From: CAZIKB01 sp964539665 | GTDB lineage: Bacteria > Zhuqueibacterota > Zhuqueibacteria > Oceanimicrobiales > Oceanimicrobiaceae | DNA length: 49,055 nucleotides | Assembly (NCBI GenBank): GCA_964539665.1 | Contig: CAZIKB010000040.1 | Location: 1 to 49,055, forward strand | Reading direction: 5' to 3' | Shown here: piece by piece, positions 1 through 8,243 of the stretch | Layout of the letters: every line of letters begins with the position of its first letter | Numbering within the stretch: the stretch's first letter is position 1 | Notes under the pieces: generated by a model | What the model was told of the DNA's origin: nothing | Seen by the model: the letters and a program-made list of their open reading frames with translations, nothing else | Databases searched by the model: none | Position numbers and translations under genes: made by a program

Positions 1-865
1 ATCCAGCCGCGGGTACTATACCCAGAACCTGGTAGAAGTGTAAGGGCGTCCGGCTGCCATCCCGCTTAAACCTGCTGTATCCTGTTGCCAACTGTTTGCC
101 TTGTTGCTCCTCAGGAATTTCTGGGCTCGTATCATCGAGACCCAGAGGATCGAGAACATTCTGTTTCACATACTCAGCGTATTTTTTGCCCGAAACCTGC
201 GCTACAATCTCGCCGGCAAGCGTAAGTCCCAGATTAGAATACTGAAAGTAGGTTTTAGCCGGATAGAGAGTCTCCTGCTTCGAAAGCTGTTCGATCACGT
301 CTTCTCTGGATGGGAAAGCCGCTTCCGACCAGTAAGGAGAATCCGATTCCCGTGGTAGTCCTGAAGAATGGGTGAGGAGCGCCTCAATAGTAATGGGTGG
401 GGAATCCTTGTGTACCTGTTCTATATTGAACCAGGGAAGGTGCTTGGAGACTGGATCGTCGAGGCGAAGCAGACCACGATCACGAAGCTGTAGGATGGAG
501 ATGCTGGTGAAGAGCTTGGAGATGGAACAGATGCTGTAAATCGTTTGGGGGGTAGCCGGCGCTTTGCGTTCGATATCGGCGTACCCGAATCCCCGGCTCC
601 AGATGAGTTCCTGGTCATAAACAATACCCATTGAAATTCCCGGAATTCGCTCGTAGGCTAACCGGGCGTCCACCCATACTTCCAGAAGGTGTAATGCTGA
701 GGCTACACGCGGGTCTTCGTTTAGCTTTTGGGCGCGGGCGAGAAAAGGTACGGTAAGCAGCGCTACCAGAATCCAGACAATCGTTGTTTTCATCGAAATT
801 CGCTGATTTTTGTGGCTCTGATATTGCCGTGATAAAGGTAAAACACATCGTTTTATTGTATACAT
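1..865 (-). CDS. Secreted serine hydrolase, beta-lactamase (class C/PBP-like) family, 3' end cut by window
   Basis: The reverse strand is open from 865 to base 1 and gives 288 residues with no stop, so the C-terminus lies outside the window. A hydrophobic stretch around residues 26-45 ending in ALA-like residues looks like a signal peptide. The catalytic SxxK is at residues 114-117 (SISK) and the second motif YSN at 209-211. The HSSGL segment between them (166-170) is typical of the beta-lactamase/EstB/PBP4* family, which contains esterases and D-Ala-D-Ala peptidases as well as beta-lactamases. The substrate cannot be told from sequence. I chose the ATG at 865 because TGGAGGGA stands 5 bases upstream. 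An ATG at 793 would start directly at the signal peptide but has no ribosome site. The third motif (KTG-like) is missing only because of the cut. Sampled lines of this gene are about 48-58% G+C, above many neighbours. Confidence 0.87.
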   Translation of the reverse strand, partial: MYTIKRCVLPLSRQYQSHKNQRISMKTTIVWILVALLTVPFLARAQKLNEDPRVASALHLLEVWVDARLAYERIPGISMGIVYDQELIWSRGFGYADIERKAPATPQTIYSICSISKLFTSISILQLRDRGLLRLDDPVSKHLPWFNIEQVHKDSPPITIEALLTHSSGLPRESDSPYWSEAAFPSREDVIEQLSKQETLYPAKTYFQYSNLGLTLAGEIVAQVSGKKYAEYVKQNVLDPLGLDDTSPEIPEEQQGKQLATGYSRFKRDGSRTPLHFYQVLGIVPAAG

Positions 866-1047
866 AAGTCCCTCCAGTAAATTAATATTTAAAAGAAATT
901 TGGTATAAAATCCCTGAGGCTGGATGATATATAAATTAGACTTTACTATTTTAAAATCAAGAAAAAAATCAGAAGTTTTGTGCTTAATTTGAATAGTAAG
1001 TTTCTTCCAAAACTTCTTCAATAGTTTTGAATATAAATAAATTAAAC

Positions 1048-1076
1048 TTGCAGAGTGTTTTCCAATTGATTATATT
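1048..1076 (+). promoter_or_regulatory. Sigma-70-like promoter for the LPP20/CsgG pair
   Basis: TTGCAG at 1048-1053 is followed by exactly 17 bases and TATATT at 1071-1076. Transcription would begin near 1083, downstream of the upstream in-frame ATG at 1027. This supports the start at 1111 for the next gene. The rest of the 866-1110 gap shows nothing else. Confidence 0.6.
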
Positions 1077-1110
1077 ACATAACTTAAATAGTATTTGGAA
1101 TGGAGAGGGT

Positions 1111-2022
1111 ATGAAAATCATGAAGATTTTTACTTTCATCAGTTTAAATGTAATATGTTTATTTAGTTTAGTATCCGCTCAGACTGTAATCCAGCAATTA
1201 GAAACAAACAGTTCCGTGGATTGGCAGAAATTTGTAGTTCGTTCATCTGGAAACAGTTCAATTTTAAATGAGAAACGCACTGCTTCTCAAAGAATACAAG
1301 CTTTGGAAAAAGCAAGACTATCTGCTGAGGAAAATCTACTAAAGGCTATTAAGGCTTTGACCTTAAATGCAGACACTAAAATCAATGACGCGATTATCAA
1401 CAAGGATCTTTCTTTAACTTATATTGAAAGTTTGGTCAGACAATTTACTATTGTGGATACGAGATCGATGTCAGATATGTCCGTTGAAATCGATATTGAA
1501 TTACCTTTAACAAGAGGACTTTTCTCAATAATAATGCCAAAGGATGCTGGTACAGCGCAGTTGCATTTAAGCGCTCAACTGGTATGTCCATGCTGTTGGC
1601 AGCCCTGGCCTGAAGCAAAACAAGTACCGGCAGAAATCAAATTAATTATACCTGCTGATGGATTTACTCTGGGTGATGGGAAACCTTATTCGGGATTAAT
1701 CATTGACGCTCGCGAACTTAATCTGAATCCAGCAATTTTACCCCGAGTTTTGAATGAAGATAGCGAAGAAATATTCAGCGTTAATTATGTCAACCGTGAT
1801 ATAGCTATTCCGTCTGGAATTGTGGCTTACAGGGAAGAAATGAGTGATGCTGCAAAAGATACACGTGTTGGTCCAAATCCTTTACAGATAAGAGGTTTAC
1901 AAGCAACGGGTAAATTGAAATCCAATATTGTCATCTCTAATAATGACGCAATCATAATCCATGCTGCTGCAAAAAGTAATAACTTTTTGTATGAGTGTAA
2001 AGTTATTATTGTAATTGGTTAA
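1111..2022 (+). CDS. Exported LPP20/FlgT-N-like protein
   Basis: Exported protein of 303 residues with a signal peptide at about 1-19 (cleavage near VSA|QT). Residues 30-140 have the pattern of the LPP20/FlgT N-terminal fold: an early Trp (VDW), then an Ala-rich helix (ALEKARLSAEENLLKAI), then a strand with alternating hydrophobics (MSVEIDIELPLTRG). The C-terminal half carries CPCCWQPWP, GLIIDARELNLNP and a closing ECKVIIVIG. I recall this arrangement from uncharacterised LPP20-type proteins of Gram-negative bacteria, but I cannot verify it here. The start at 1111 has GGAGAGGG just upstream and lies behind the predicted promoter. The frame stays open upstream to an ATG at 1027, but a start there would place 28 residues before the signal peptide. 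The next gene encodes a CsgG-like protein 25 bases downstream, so the two are probably co-transcribed. The exact role is unknown. Confidence 0.75.
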   Translation: MKIMKIFTFISLNVICLFSLVSAQTVIQQLETNSSVDWQKFVVRSSGNSSILNEKRTASQRIQALEKARLSAEENLLKAIKALTLNADTKINDAIINKDLSLTYIESLVRQFTIVDTRSMSDMSVEIDIELPLTRGLFSIIMPKDAGTAQLHLSAQLVCPCCWQPWPEAKQVPAEIKLIIPADGFTLGDGKPYSGLIIDARELNLNPAILPRVLNEDSEEIFSVNYVNRDIAIPSGIVAYREEMSDAAKDTRVGPNPLQIRGLQATGKLKSNIVISNNDAIIIHAAAKSNNFLYECKVIIVIG

Positions 2023-2047
2023 TTTTTATATTAAGGAGGGAACGGTC

Positions 2048-2977
2048 ATGAAGATGATTAGAATTTTATTATGTGTTTTTTTAATTTTATCGGCAAGTAG
2101 TGTATTGCAAGCTGTTGCAAAGAACGACCAGCAAAAAAGAATTAAAAAACGTGTGGCAGTGTTTATTTTTGATGATAAAACGGACAAAAGTTACCGCTGG
2201 TGGAATCGAAAAGGTGTAGGTGAAGGTGTAAGCGATATGCTTATAACCGAGTTAGTGAAAACCGGTAATTACCGGGTCATAGAACGGCAGGAATTGGAGC
2301 AAATTATCAAAGAACAAAAATTGGCTGCATCCGGTCTTGTTACACCAGAAAGCGCTGCTCAGTTAGGAAAAGTATTAGGAGTTGAATTAGCTGTATTGGG
2401 AGCGGTTACTGAGTTTGGCTACAAGAAAAGCGAAACTGGAGGGCGAATAAAATCCTTTGGATTGGGTGTGCAGAGTCAATCCGCCACGATTGCACTCGAC
2501 TGCCGTATGGTAAATACTTCAACCGCTGAAATTGTATGCGCTGAAAATGTGAGAAAAGAGAAATCATCAAAAGGCATTAAAATAGATACACGTAAAATAG
2601 ATTTTAAGAGTCAAAAGGATTTCGACGGCTCGCTTGTGGGCAAGGCCGCCCGGGAAGCCGTCCAGGGCGTAATAAAAATGATCGATAAAAATGCTCCTCA
2701 AATTCCCTGGCAAGCGAAAGTTGTAACCGAAAAGAATGGCGTGGTATATATTAATGCCGGCTCAATAAGTGGAGTTCAAAGTGGCGATAAATTTGTAGTG
2801 TACCAGAAAGGGGAGGAATTAATTGATCCAGATACAGGCATATCATTAGGGAGTATTGATACTAAAATTGGCGAAATACAGGTAACAAATGCTAATGTTG
2901 GTCAGGGAAAAGCTTCCCAGTGTTCAATTATCAGCGGATCTGGTTTTAAAAAAGGTGATTTTGTTCGTATAGAATAA
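2048..2977 (+). CDS. CsgG-family exported protein with FlgT-C-like tail
   Basis: Protein of 309 residues with a signal peptide (1-22). Residues about 35-210 match the CsgG/TolB-N-like fold: RVAVFIFDD, then GVGEGVSDMLITELVKTG, YRVIERQELEQIIKEQKL, and VLGVELAVLGAVTEFGY. True CsgG is a curli outer-membrane pore, but most members with this domain are periplasmic or lipoprotein factors of unknown role. No lipobox Cys follows this signal peptide. The last 80 residues (VVYINAGSISGVQSGDKFVVYQ ... GEIQVTNANVGQGKASQC) resemble the beta-rich C-terminal domain of the flagellar protein FlgT. The start at 2048 is preceded by AGGAGG; an in-frame ATG at 2015 overlaps the previous gene and was rejected. With the upstream LPP20-like gene this recreates the three FlgT parts on two polypeptides. 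No curli genes are nearby. Confidence 0.8.
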   Translation: MKMIRILLCVFLILSASSVLQAVAKNDQQKRIKKRVAVFIFDDKTDKSYRWWNRKGVGEGVSDMLITELVKTGNYRVIERQELEQIIKEQKLAASGLVTPESAAQLGKVLGVELAVLGAVTEFGYKKSETGGRIKSFGLGVQSQSATIALDCRMVNTSTAEIVCAENVRKEKSSKGIKIDTRKIDFKSQKDFDGSLVGKAAREAVQGVIKMIDKNAPQIPWQAKVVTEKNGVVYINAGSISGVQSGDKFVVYQKGEELIDPDTGISLGSIDTKIGEIQVTNANVGQGKASQCSIISGSGFKKGDFVRIE

Positions 2978-3031
2978 AATTTACCTTTGCTACTATCAAT
3001 TGTTACAAACCAGATTAATAAGAAATGAATG

Positions 3032-3060
3032 AAAAGGAGACACACATGATGTCTCCTTTT
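3032..3060 (+). promoter_or_regulatory. Perfect 10-bp hairpin: terminator or ribosome-site-masking element
   Basis: AAAAGGAGAC (3032-3041) pairs perfectly with GTCTCCTTTT (3051-3060) around a 9-base loop. The 5' arm contains the AAGGAGA ribosome site and the loop contains an ATG of the DUF512 gene. The A-arm/GC-core/T-arm layout also resembles a short intrinsic terminator for the CsgG-family gene, although only four T follow the core. Confidence 0.6.
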
Positions 3061-4356
3061 GTTCGTAAATTTAAAATGAAAATATTAAATATAGAAAATC
3101 AAAGCACAGGTGAAGAGATAGGACTCCAGGTTGGCGATAATATAATGAAGATAAACGGAAAACCAGTGCAGGATAGCATAGATTATCAATTTCTGATATC
3201 TGATGAAGAGATAGAAATGGAGGTGAGCCGAAATGGGGAGACCATTATTTATGAAATTGATAAAGATATCGACGATAATTTAGGATTAAGATTAGAGGAG
3301 ATTAAAGTCAGGCATTGCGGCAATGATTGTCCGTTTTGTTTTGTTGATCAAAATCCAAAAGGCATGCGTTCTGCAATGTATTTTCGGGATGAAGATTTCC
3401 GTCTTTCTTTTTTATCCGGCCACTATGTCACCCTGACCAATCTCTCAAAAAAAGATATGACGCGCGTAGTATCGCAGCGGCTTTCTCCCATTTTTGTTTC
3501 TGTACATGCGACAGATCCTGAGATTAGAAAATTCCTGTTTGGCATCCATCATGATGATAATCTTTTCGAAAAATTAGAGTTCTTAACAAAAAATAATATT
3601 GAAATACATGCACAAATTGTGCTTTGTCCTGAAATAAACGATGGCCTTGTTTTAAAGGAAACTATCCGGGATTTAGCGAAATTTTCACCAAATCTGAAAT
3701 CTGTGTCTGTGGTTCCCGTAGGACTAACCAAACACCGCCAAAGTTTACAGAAGCTGAAGCCAGTGACGAATGATTATGCAGCAGAACTATTAAAAATTAT
3801 AGAGATTTACGCCTCTGAATTTTTGAACAATTTGGGTGAATATTTCATCTACGCTGCCGATGAATTTTACATCATGGCGGGCGAACCGGTGCCTCCAGCG
3901 GGCAGATATGATGGATTTTATCAAAAAGAAAATGGCGTGGGTATGGTGCGATATTTTTGGGATGATTTTGAAAAGCAAAAGCCGCAGTTTCCAGAAAAAA
4001 TAGCTGAGCCTTACGAAGGAACCTTTGTGACCGCTCCTCTTGCAAGTGGATTTATGCAGACTCAAATCATTCCAGCCTTGAATACAGTAACAAATTTTCA
4101 TGCACAACTTGAAGTGATTGAAAATAGATTTTATGGTTCATCGATCCGGGTTACAGGTCTGTTGACCGGACAGGACATATTTCAACATCTATCAACAAAG
4201 AAATCAGGGGACAAAGTTTATATTCCGGCTAACTGCTTGAAAGACCATGCAGTTTTTTTAGATGATTGGACTGTTGAACAGTTAAGTTCGAAATTAAATT
4301 GTCCGGTACAGCCGATTGACCATGATTTTTTGAGTATTTTTGACGAACTAATTTAG
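3046..4356 (+). CDS. DUF512 family radical-SAM/PDZ protein
   Basis: Protein of 436 residues from this start. The N-terminus is a PDZ-like domain (MKILNIENQSTGEEIGLQVG, then DNIMKINGKPVQDSIDY). The radical SAM cysteine motif CGNDCPFC (CxxxCxxC) follows near residue 92, then the long DUF512 C-terminal region. The family is conserved in many bacteria next to der, as here, and is predicted to bind a 4Fe-4S cluster and S-adenosylmethionine, but its reaction is not known to me. The start is uncertain. ATG 3046 (or 3049) has AAGGAGA upstream, but that site is locked in a perfect hairpin. ATG 3076 begins exactly where the family usually starts (MKIL) but lacks a ribosome site, and ATG 3025 is also in frame. 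der begins 13 bases after the stop, suggesting one transcript. Confidence 0.88.
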   Translation: MMSPFVRKFKMKILNIENQSTGEEIGLQVGDNIMKINGKPVQDSIDYQFLISDEEIEMEVSRNGETIIYEIDKDIDDNLGLRLEEIKVRHCGNDCPFCFVDQNPKGMRSAMYFRDEDFRLSFLSGHYVTLTNLSKKDMTRVVSQRLSPIFVSVHATDPEIRKFLFGIHHDDNLFEKLEFLTKNNIEIHAQIVLCPEINDGLVLKETIRDLAKFSPNLKSVSVVPVGLTKHRQSLQKLKPVTNDYAAELLKIIEIYASEFLNNLGEYFIYAADEFYIMAGEPVPPAGRYDGFYQKENGVGMVRYFWDDFEKQKPQFPEKIAEPYEGTFVTAPLASGFMQTQIIPALNTVTNFHAQLEVIENRFYGSSIRVTGLLTGQDIFQHLSTKKSGDKVYIPANCLKDHAVFLDDWTVEQLSSKLNCPVQPIDHDFLSIFDELI

Positions 4357-4369
4357 TAAAATTGATATA

Positions 4370-5686
4370 ATGAATATTCCAATTGTTGCCATAGTAGGCC
4401 GGCCAAATGTTGGCAAATCAACCCTGTTTAATCGAATAGTGGGCGGCAGAGATGCAATTGTCGATGATCAGCCGGGCGTTACCCGGGATCGAAAATACGC
4501 GCAAGCAGAATGGTCGGGAAAAACATTTACATTGGTCGATACCGGAGGATATCTGCCATCAAGTCAGGATGAGATTGAAAAAGCTATCTTCAATCAAGTG
4601 CAGGATGCTATTCAACAGGCTGATCTGTTGGTGTTTTTGGTAGATGCCAAAGCCGGTTTAACTGCATTGGATGAAGAATTAGCTTCTTTAATACAAAGAT
4701 GCGGTCGGGAAGTTTTATTAGCGATTAATAAAGTAGATAATGATAAAAGCGAGCTCAATTGCGCTGAATTTTACAAATTAGGTTTAGGCGAACCGGCTTC
4801 GCTTTCTGCGACAAACAGCCGTAATGTTGGTGATTTCCTGGATGCTGTTATATCTTATTTGCCCGAAGCCAACCAGTCTGTTAATGAGCAGAGTGACTCT
4901 GTTATTTCTTTAGCCGTGGTCGGACGCCCAAATGTAGGCAAGTCTTCTTTCATAAATGCGCTTATCGGCGAAAACCGACATATTGTGACCAGGATCCCAG
5001 GCACAACCCGGGACGCCATTGATACAAAATATAAATATTACGGCCAGGAATTATTGCTCATCGACACTGCTGGTTTAAGGAAAAGATCAAAGGTCAAAGA
5101 ATCCATCGAATATTATAGTAATCTTCGCAGCTTCGAGAGCATAAGAAGATGTCATATTGCAATCGTGATGATTGACGCAACATCTGGGGTGGAAATGCAG
5201 GACATGAAAATTTTAAATGAAGCGGTTCGTTTGAAAAAAGGTGTGATTTTAGCTATTAATAAATGGGATTTGATTGAAAAGGATACACATACTGCCAAAG
5301 AACATGAACAAAAAATTCAGGATACATTAAAAGACTTGAATTTTTTACCTATTATTTTTATTTCCGCGTTAACCAAGAAAAGAATTTACAAAGTATTCGA
5401 TATTGCTAAATCTATTTATGAAGAACGCAAAAAAACCATTAAAACGCCAGAATTAAACAAATTTCTAAACGATGTAACCAAGCGTTACGCACCGCCCTCA
5501 ATGGACCAAAAAGAGGTAAAAATTAAATATTGTACACAGGTGAAATCGAATCCACCGGTGATCGCCTTTTTTACTAATGCGCCCAAATCAATTAAACCCA
5601 ATTATCGCTCTTATCTGGAGAATCAGTTAAGACAAAAATATGGATTTTTCGGGGTGCCCTTAACTTTAATATTTCGAAAAAAGTGA
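4370..5686 (+). CDS. der: Ribosome-assembly GTPase Der (EngA)
   Basis: Tandem GTPase of 438 residues, normal length for Der, needed for maturation of the 50S ribosomal subunit. The first G domain starts at about residue 10 (GRPNVGKST, with DTGG and NKVD). The second starts at about 184 (GRPNVGKSS, then DTAG and NKWD). The last 90 residues form the KH-like domain typical of Der (SNPPVIAFFTNAP near the end). The ATG at 4370 has no clear ribosome site and lies 13 bases after the DUF512 stop, so translation may be coupled. Confidence 0.97.
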   Translation: MNIPIVAIVGRPNVGKSTLFNRIVGGRDAIVDDQPGVTRDRKYAQAEWSGKTFTLVDTGGYLPSSQDEIEKAIFNQVQDAIQQADLLVFLVDAKAGLTALDEELASLIQRCGREVLLAINKVDNDKSELNCAEFYKLGLGEPASLSATNSRNVGDFLDAVISYLPEANQSVNEQSDSVISLAVVGRPNVGKSSFINALIGENRHIVTRIPGTTRDAIDTKYKYYGQELLLIDTAGLRKRSKVKESIEYYSNLRSFESIRRCHIAIVMIDATSGVEMQDMKILNEAVRLKKGVILAINKWDLIEKDTHTAKEHEQKIQDTLKDLNFLPIIFISALTKKRIYKVFDIAKSIYEERKKTIKTPELNKFLNDVTKRYAPPSMDQKEVKIKYCTQVKSNPPVIAFFTNAPKSIKPNYRSYLENQLRQKYGFFGVPLTLIFRKK

Positions 5687-5693
5687 TGGTGTT

Positions 5694-7481
5694 ATGAAAA
5701 TTATTAGAATATCTAAACTGGTTATTATCACTCTAATTATATGGACTGTGTGCTTAAGAAATGACAGGCTTAATGCGCAGCAGAGCCAGGCGACAATCCA
5801 AAATGAAAAAGCTTCGTTACAGGAGATAGATAATTTATTTATGCAGGCCTTGTCAGTTTTCCCGGAACAAGCGCTCCCTGTTGAGTATCGTTCCAAATTA
5901 CCCGGGGATTCCAAATTCAAATGCACAACTTTACTTATTGAAGAAGTCCGCCAAAAATTTGATTTGTTTACTGCGGAACAACAATTAGTTTTAATAGAAT
6001 TATTAGACCGTCCTACGCCGGAGGATCTCCCGGAAACTTTTTTAAGTTCTTCCGGGAGTTTTAAAATTCATTATACAGTCACTGGTGGGGACTCAGTCTC
6101 AGTTGTGGATGCTAACAGTAACCAGGTCCCGGATTATGTTGAACAAGTCGCGCAAGCTTTTGAAACAACATACAACGTTGAGATTGCAGATTTAGGCTAC
6201 CAGAAACCGCCAGTCGATGATGAGAATGAACCCGAATATGACGTTTACATTGAGGCGCTTGGAACTGGTGAATATGGCTGGGCCACCACTGAATCAAATG
6301 GTAGTTATATTCGTATCGACAATGATTTCACGAATCAGCAAATGACGCACGGTATTGATGGCGCCAGGGTAACGGCAGCTCATGAATACTTTCATGCGGT
6401 TCAATTTGGCTATCGTGTCTATGCAAATGGTGATGAGCGGTTCTATTATGAGCTGTGTTCTACCTGGATGGAAGATGTTGTTTTTGATGATATTAACGAT
6501 TACTATTATTTTTTGCCGCCTTTTTTTTTATACCCCAATACACCGTTCAACCAATTTGATACTAAGCAGCACTATTATGGTGAAGCAGTCTGGAATCATT
6601 TTTTAGTTAACAAAAAGGCCGATAATATAGATGTTATTCGGCGAACCTGGGAAATTATGCAATCCGATAAACTGGCAATGGATGCAATTATACAGGCGTT
6701 GTCTGAAATTAATGCTGATTTTAGAAATGAGTTTGCTGAATTTGGAGTCTGGAATTATTTTACCGGCAACCGGGCGGATTCAATCAATTTTTATGAAGAA
6801 GGCGCTAATTATAATGAGATTACATTAAATGGTGATTTTATATTGAGAGCGGACACGACAATTGCTGGCTCAAGTTTGTCTTTAACTCATAAATATTATA
6901 GATTTACTACTACCACGGATACTGGTTATGTAATCAGTGGCAATGTGGATAATGTTGAAAATTGGAAATTCGCCGCCATAATCAGCAGGCCTGGTTATGA
7001 TAATTCAATACATTTTTTCAACATGTTGGGGAAAAAAGATTTTGGCTTTCTTCCCAGCTTTTCTGAGATTGTAATTATACCCATTAATCTACTCATTCTG
7101 GACGGCCCGGATAGAACACAGTTGAGTACTAAGTATTCAACCTTTAATTTTACTCTGGAAAGGGAGGTGTTTGAACCTTTCGAGGAACAAAGGATTAAAG
7201 CAATTTATCCAAATCCATTTATAATCAACGGTGAGAAACAAATAACCTTTAAGTTCAATGAAGCGAGCACAACGGATCTGGAAGTACGGATATTGAGTTC
7301 TACGGGTAGGGTTATCAAAGCAGATAAGTTGACAGACGGCACAAGTTTTTTGGGCTCATCTGTTTTTATATGGAATGGTAAAAATGAACAAAATGAGCTG
7401 GTGCCATCGGGAATATACCTTTTTCAACTTAAACAAGATAATTTAATTACCATAAAAAAATTCGCGGTAATTCATGAATAA
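5694..7481 (+). CDS. T9SS-exported putative metalloprotease (MXAN_6640-like)
   Basis: Exported protein of 595 residues with an N-terminal signal sequence (about 1-27). It contains the zinc-protease motif HEYFH at residues 230-234, followed by FYYELCSTWMEDVVFDD, whose Glu/Asp residues may supply the third ligand and the Met-turn-like region. The region before it (DANSNQVPDYVEQVAQAF) is typical of putative metalloproteases first named from Myxococcus MXAN_6640. The last 85 residues carry a T9SS type A sorting domain: IYPNPF, then VRILSSTGRVI, FIWNGKNEQNELVPSGIY and LFQLKQ. In this group the domain directs outer-membrane export and is usually cleaved on the surface. The gene starts 8 bases after der. 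A 9-T run near 6521-6529 encodes part of PPFFLYP. The substrate is unknown. Confidence 0.85.
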   Translation: MKIIRISKLVIITLIIWTVCLRNDRLNAQQSQATIQNEKASLQEIDNLFMQALSVFPEQALPVEYRSKLPGDSKFKCTTLLIEEVRQKFDLFTAEQQLVLIELLDRPTPEDLPETFLSSSGSFKIHYTVTGGDSVSVVDANSNQVPDYVEQVAQAFETTYNVEIADLGYQKPPVDDENEPEYDVYIEALGTGEYGWATTESNGSYIRIDNDFTNQQMTHGIDGARVTAAHEYFHAVQFGYRVYANGDERFYYELCSTWMEDVVFDDINDYYYFLPPFFLYPNTPFNQFDTKQHYYGEAVWNHFLVNKKADNIDVIRRTWEIMQSDKLAMDAIIQALSEINADFRNEFAEFGVWNYFTGNRADSINFYEEGANYNEITLNGDFILRADTTIAGSSLSLTHKYYRFTTTTDTGYVISGNVDNVENWKFAAIISRPGYDNSIHFFNMLGKKDFGFLPSFSEIVIIPINLLILDGPDRTQLSTKYSTFNFTLEREVFEPFEEQRIKAIYPNPFIINGEKQITFKFNEASTTDLEVRILSSTGRVIKADKLTDGTSFLGSSVFIWNGKNEQNELVPSGIYLFQLKQDNLITIKKFAVIHE

Positions 7482-7502
7482 ATAAACATCCTCCTTTAAA
7501 TA

Positions 7503-7531
7503 TTGACTTTAAGATAAATATTTATTATACT
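7503..7531 (+). promoter_or_regulatory. Sigma-70-like promoter for the zinc-ribbon/HU/bL38 group
   Basis: TTGACT at 7503-7508, a 17-base spacer, and TATACT at 7526-7531. The predicted start near 7538 gives a short leader to the ATG at 7567, which is preceded by AGAGAGA. Confidence 0.7.
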
Positions 7532-7566
7532 ATCGCTTATTTATTTAATAATTAAAAAGAGAGAAC

Positions 7567-7791
7567 ATGCCAATTTATGAATATATTTGCAAAGGCTGCA
7601 CAACTCATTTTGAGGAGTTGCGGTGGAATAGTGACACAGCCGGAGTTACTTGTCCTGAATGTTCAGGTGAACACGTGAATCGAGTGCTGTCTTCATTTAG
7701 TGTTGGTTCAGTAACAGAACAGTCTTTGCCTTCTTGCGCATCGCAAATAGGAAACGGCGGATGCTGTGGCGGTGCTTGTGCCCATAGTTAA
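7567..7791 (+). CDS. FmdB-family zinc-ribbon regulatory-type protein
   Basis: Small protein of 74 residues. MPIYEYICKGC, followed by FEEL and CPECSGEHVNRVLSSFS, is the FmdB/CxxC_CxxC_SSSS zinc ribbon: two CxxC pairs that bind one zinc. The name comes from a putative regulator of the Methylophilus fmd genes, and the actual function of most members is unknown. The tail is rich in Cys and Gly (GGCCGGACAHS), which also occurs in other members and might bind a second metal. It is followed within 50 bases by HU and then bL38, so it probably belongs to a growth-related transcript. Confidence 0.9.
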   Translation: MPIYEYICKGCTTHFEELRWNSDTAGVTCPECSGEHVNRVLSSFSVGSVTEQSLPSCASQIGNGGCCGGACAHS

Positions 7792-7836
7792 ATGTAAATT
7801 ATTTGAGTAAATCTAATAATCAGGGAGGGCTATATT

Positions 7837-8130
7837 TTGACTAAAGGCGATATTATTAATATAGTTGCGGAAGGTACGGGATTAACTAAATTGGAGACAT
7901 CGGCTGTTATCGATGGATTTTTAGCTACCATTGGTTATGCATTACAATCGGGCGATACCGTAACCTTACGTGGATTCGGAAGTTTTCGCACAGTTAAGCG
8001 TAATGAGCGAGTCTCACGAAATCCAAAAACTGGAAAAGTGATGCATGTTCCTGAAAGAAACGCTCCTGTGTTTAAAGCTTCTATTGAATTAAAAAAAATG
8101 GTAAATCAAAGTCAAAAATCAGAATTTTAG
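7837..8130 (+). CDS. HU/IHF-family DNA-binding protein
   Basis: Protein of 97 residues with the full HU fold: N-terminal helices, the GFGSF turn (residues about 47-51) and the DNA-grasping arm containing RNPKTGKVMHVPERNAPVFKAS. HU dimers bend and compact DNA. The start is TTG at 7837, preceded by GGGAGGG, a strong ribosome site that decides the start. It lies between the zinc-ribbon protein and bL38. A second, more diverged HU-family gene is at 23590. Confidence 0.95.
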   Translation: MTKGDIINIVAEGTGLTKLETSAVIDGFLATIGYALQSGDTVTLRGFGSFRTVKRNERVSRNPKTGKVMHVPERNAPVFKASIELKKMVNQSQKSEF

Positions 8131-8147
8131 ATAGGAGGTGAGAAAAT

Positions 8148-8243
8148 TTGCCCAGCGGTAAAAAAAGAAAACGCCATAAAATAGCAACACATAAAAGAAA
8201 AAAGCGGCTTAGGAAAAATCGCCATAAAAAGAAAGTCCGCTAA
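8148..8243 (+). CDS. Ribosomal protein bL38 (AURKAIP1/COX24 domain), 31 residues
   Basis: A very small basic protein that a length cut-off would miss. It starts MPSGKKRKRHKIATHKRKKR and ends RKNRHKKKVR. This closely matches the Bacteroidota AURKAIP1/COX24-domain protein later identified as ribosomal protein bL38 in Flavobacterium ribosomes. The start is TTG at 8148 (read as Met) with AGGAGGTG 8 bases upstream, one of the best ribosome sites in the window. The stop is TAA at 8241-8243. It follows HU by 17 bases. The protein is expected to sit on the large ribosomal subunit. Confidence 0.9.
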   Translation: MPSGKKRKRHKIATHKRKKRLRKNRHKKKVR

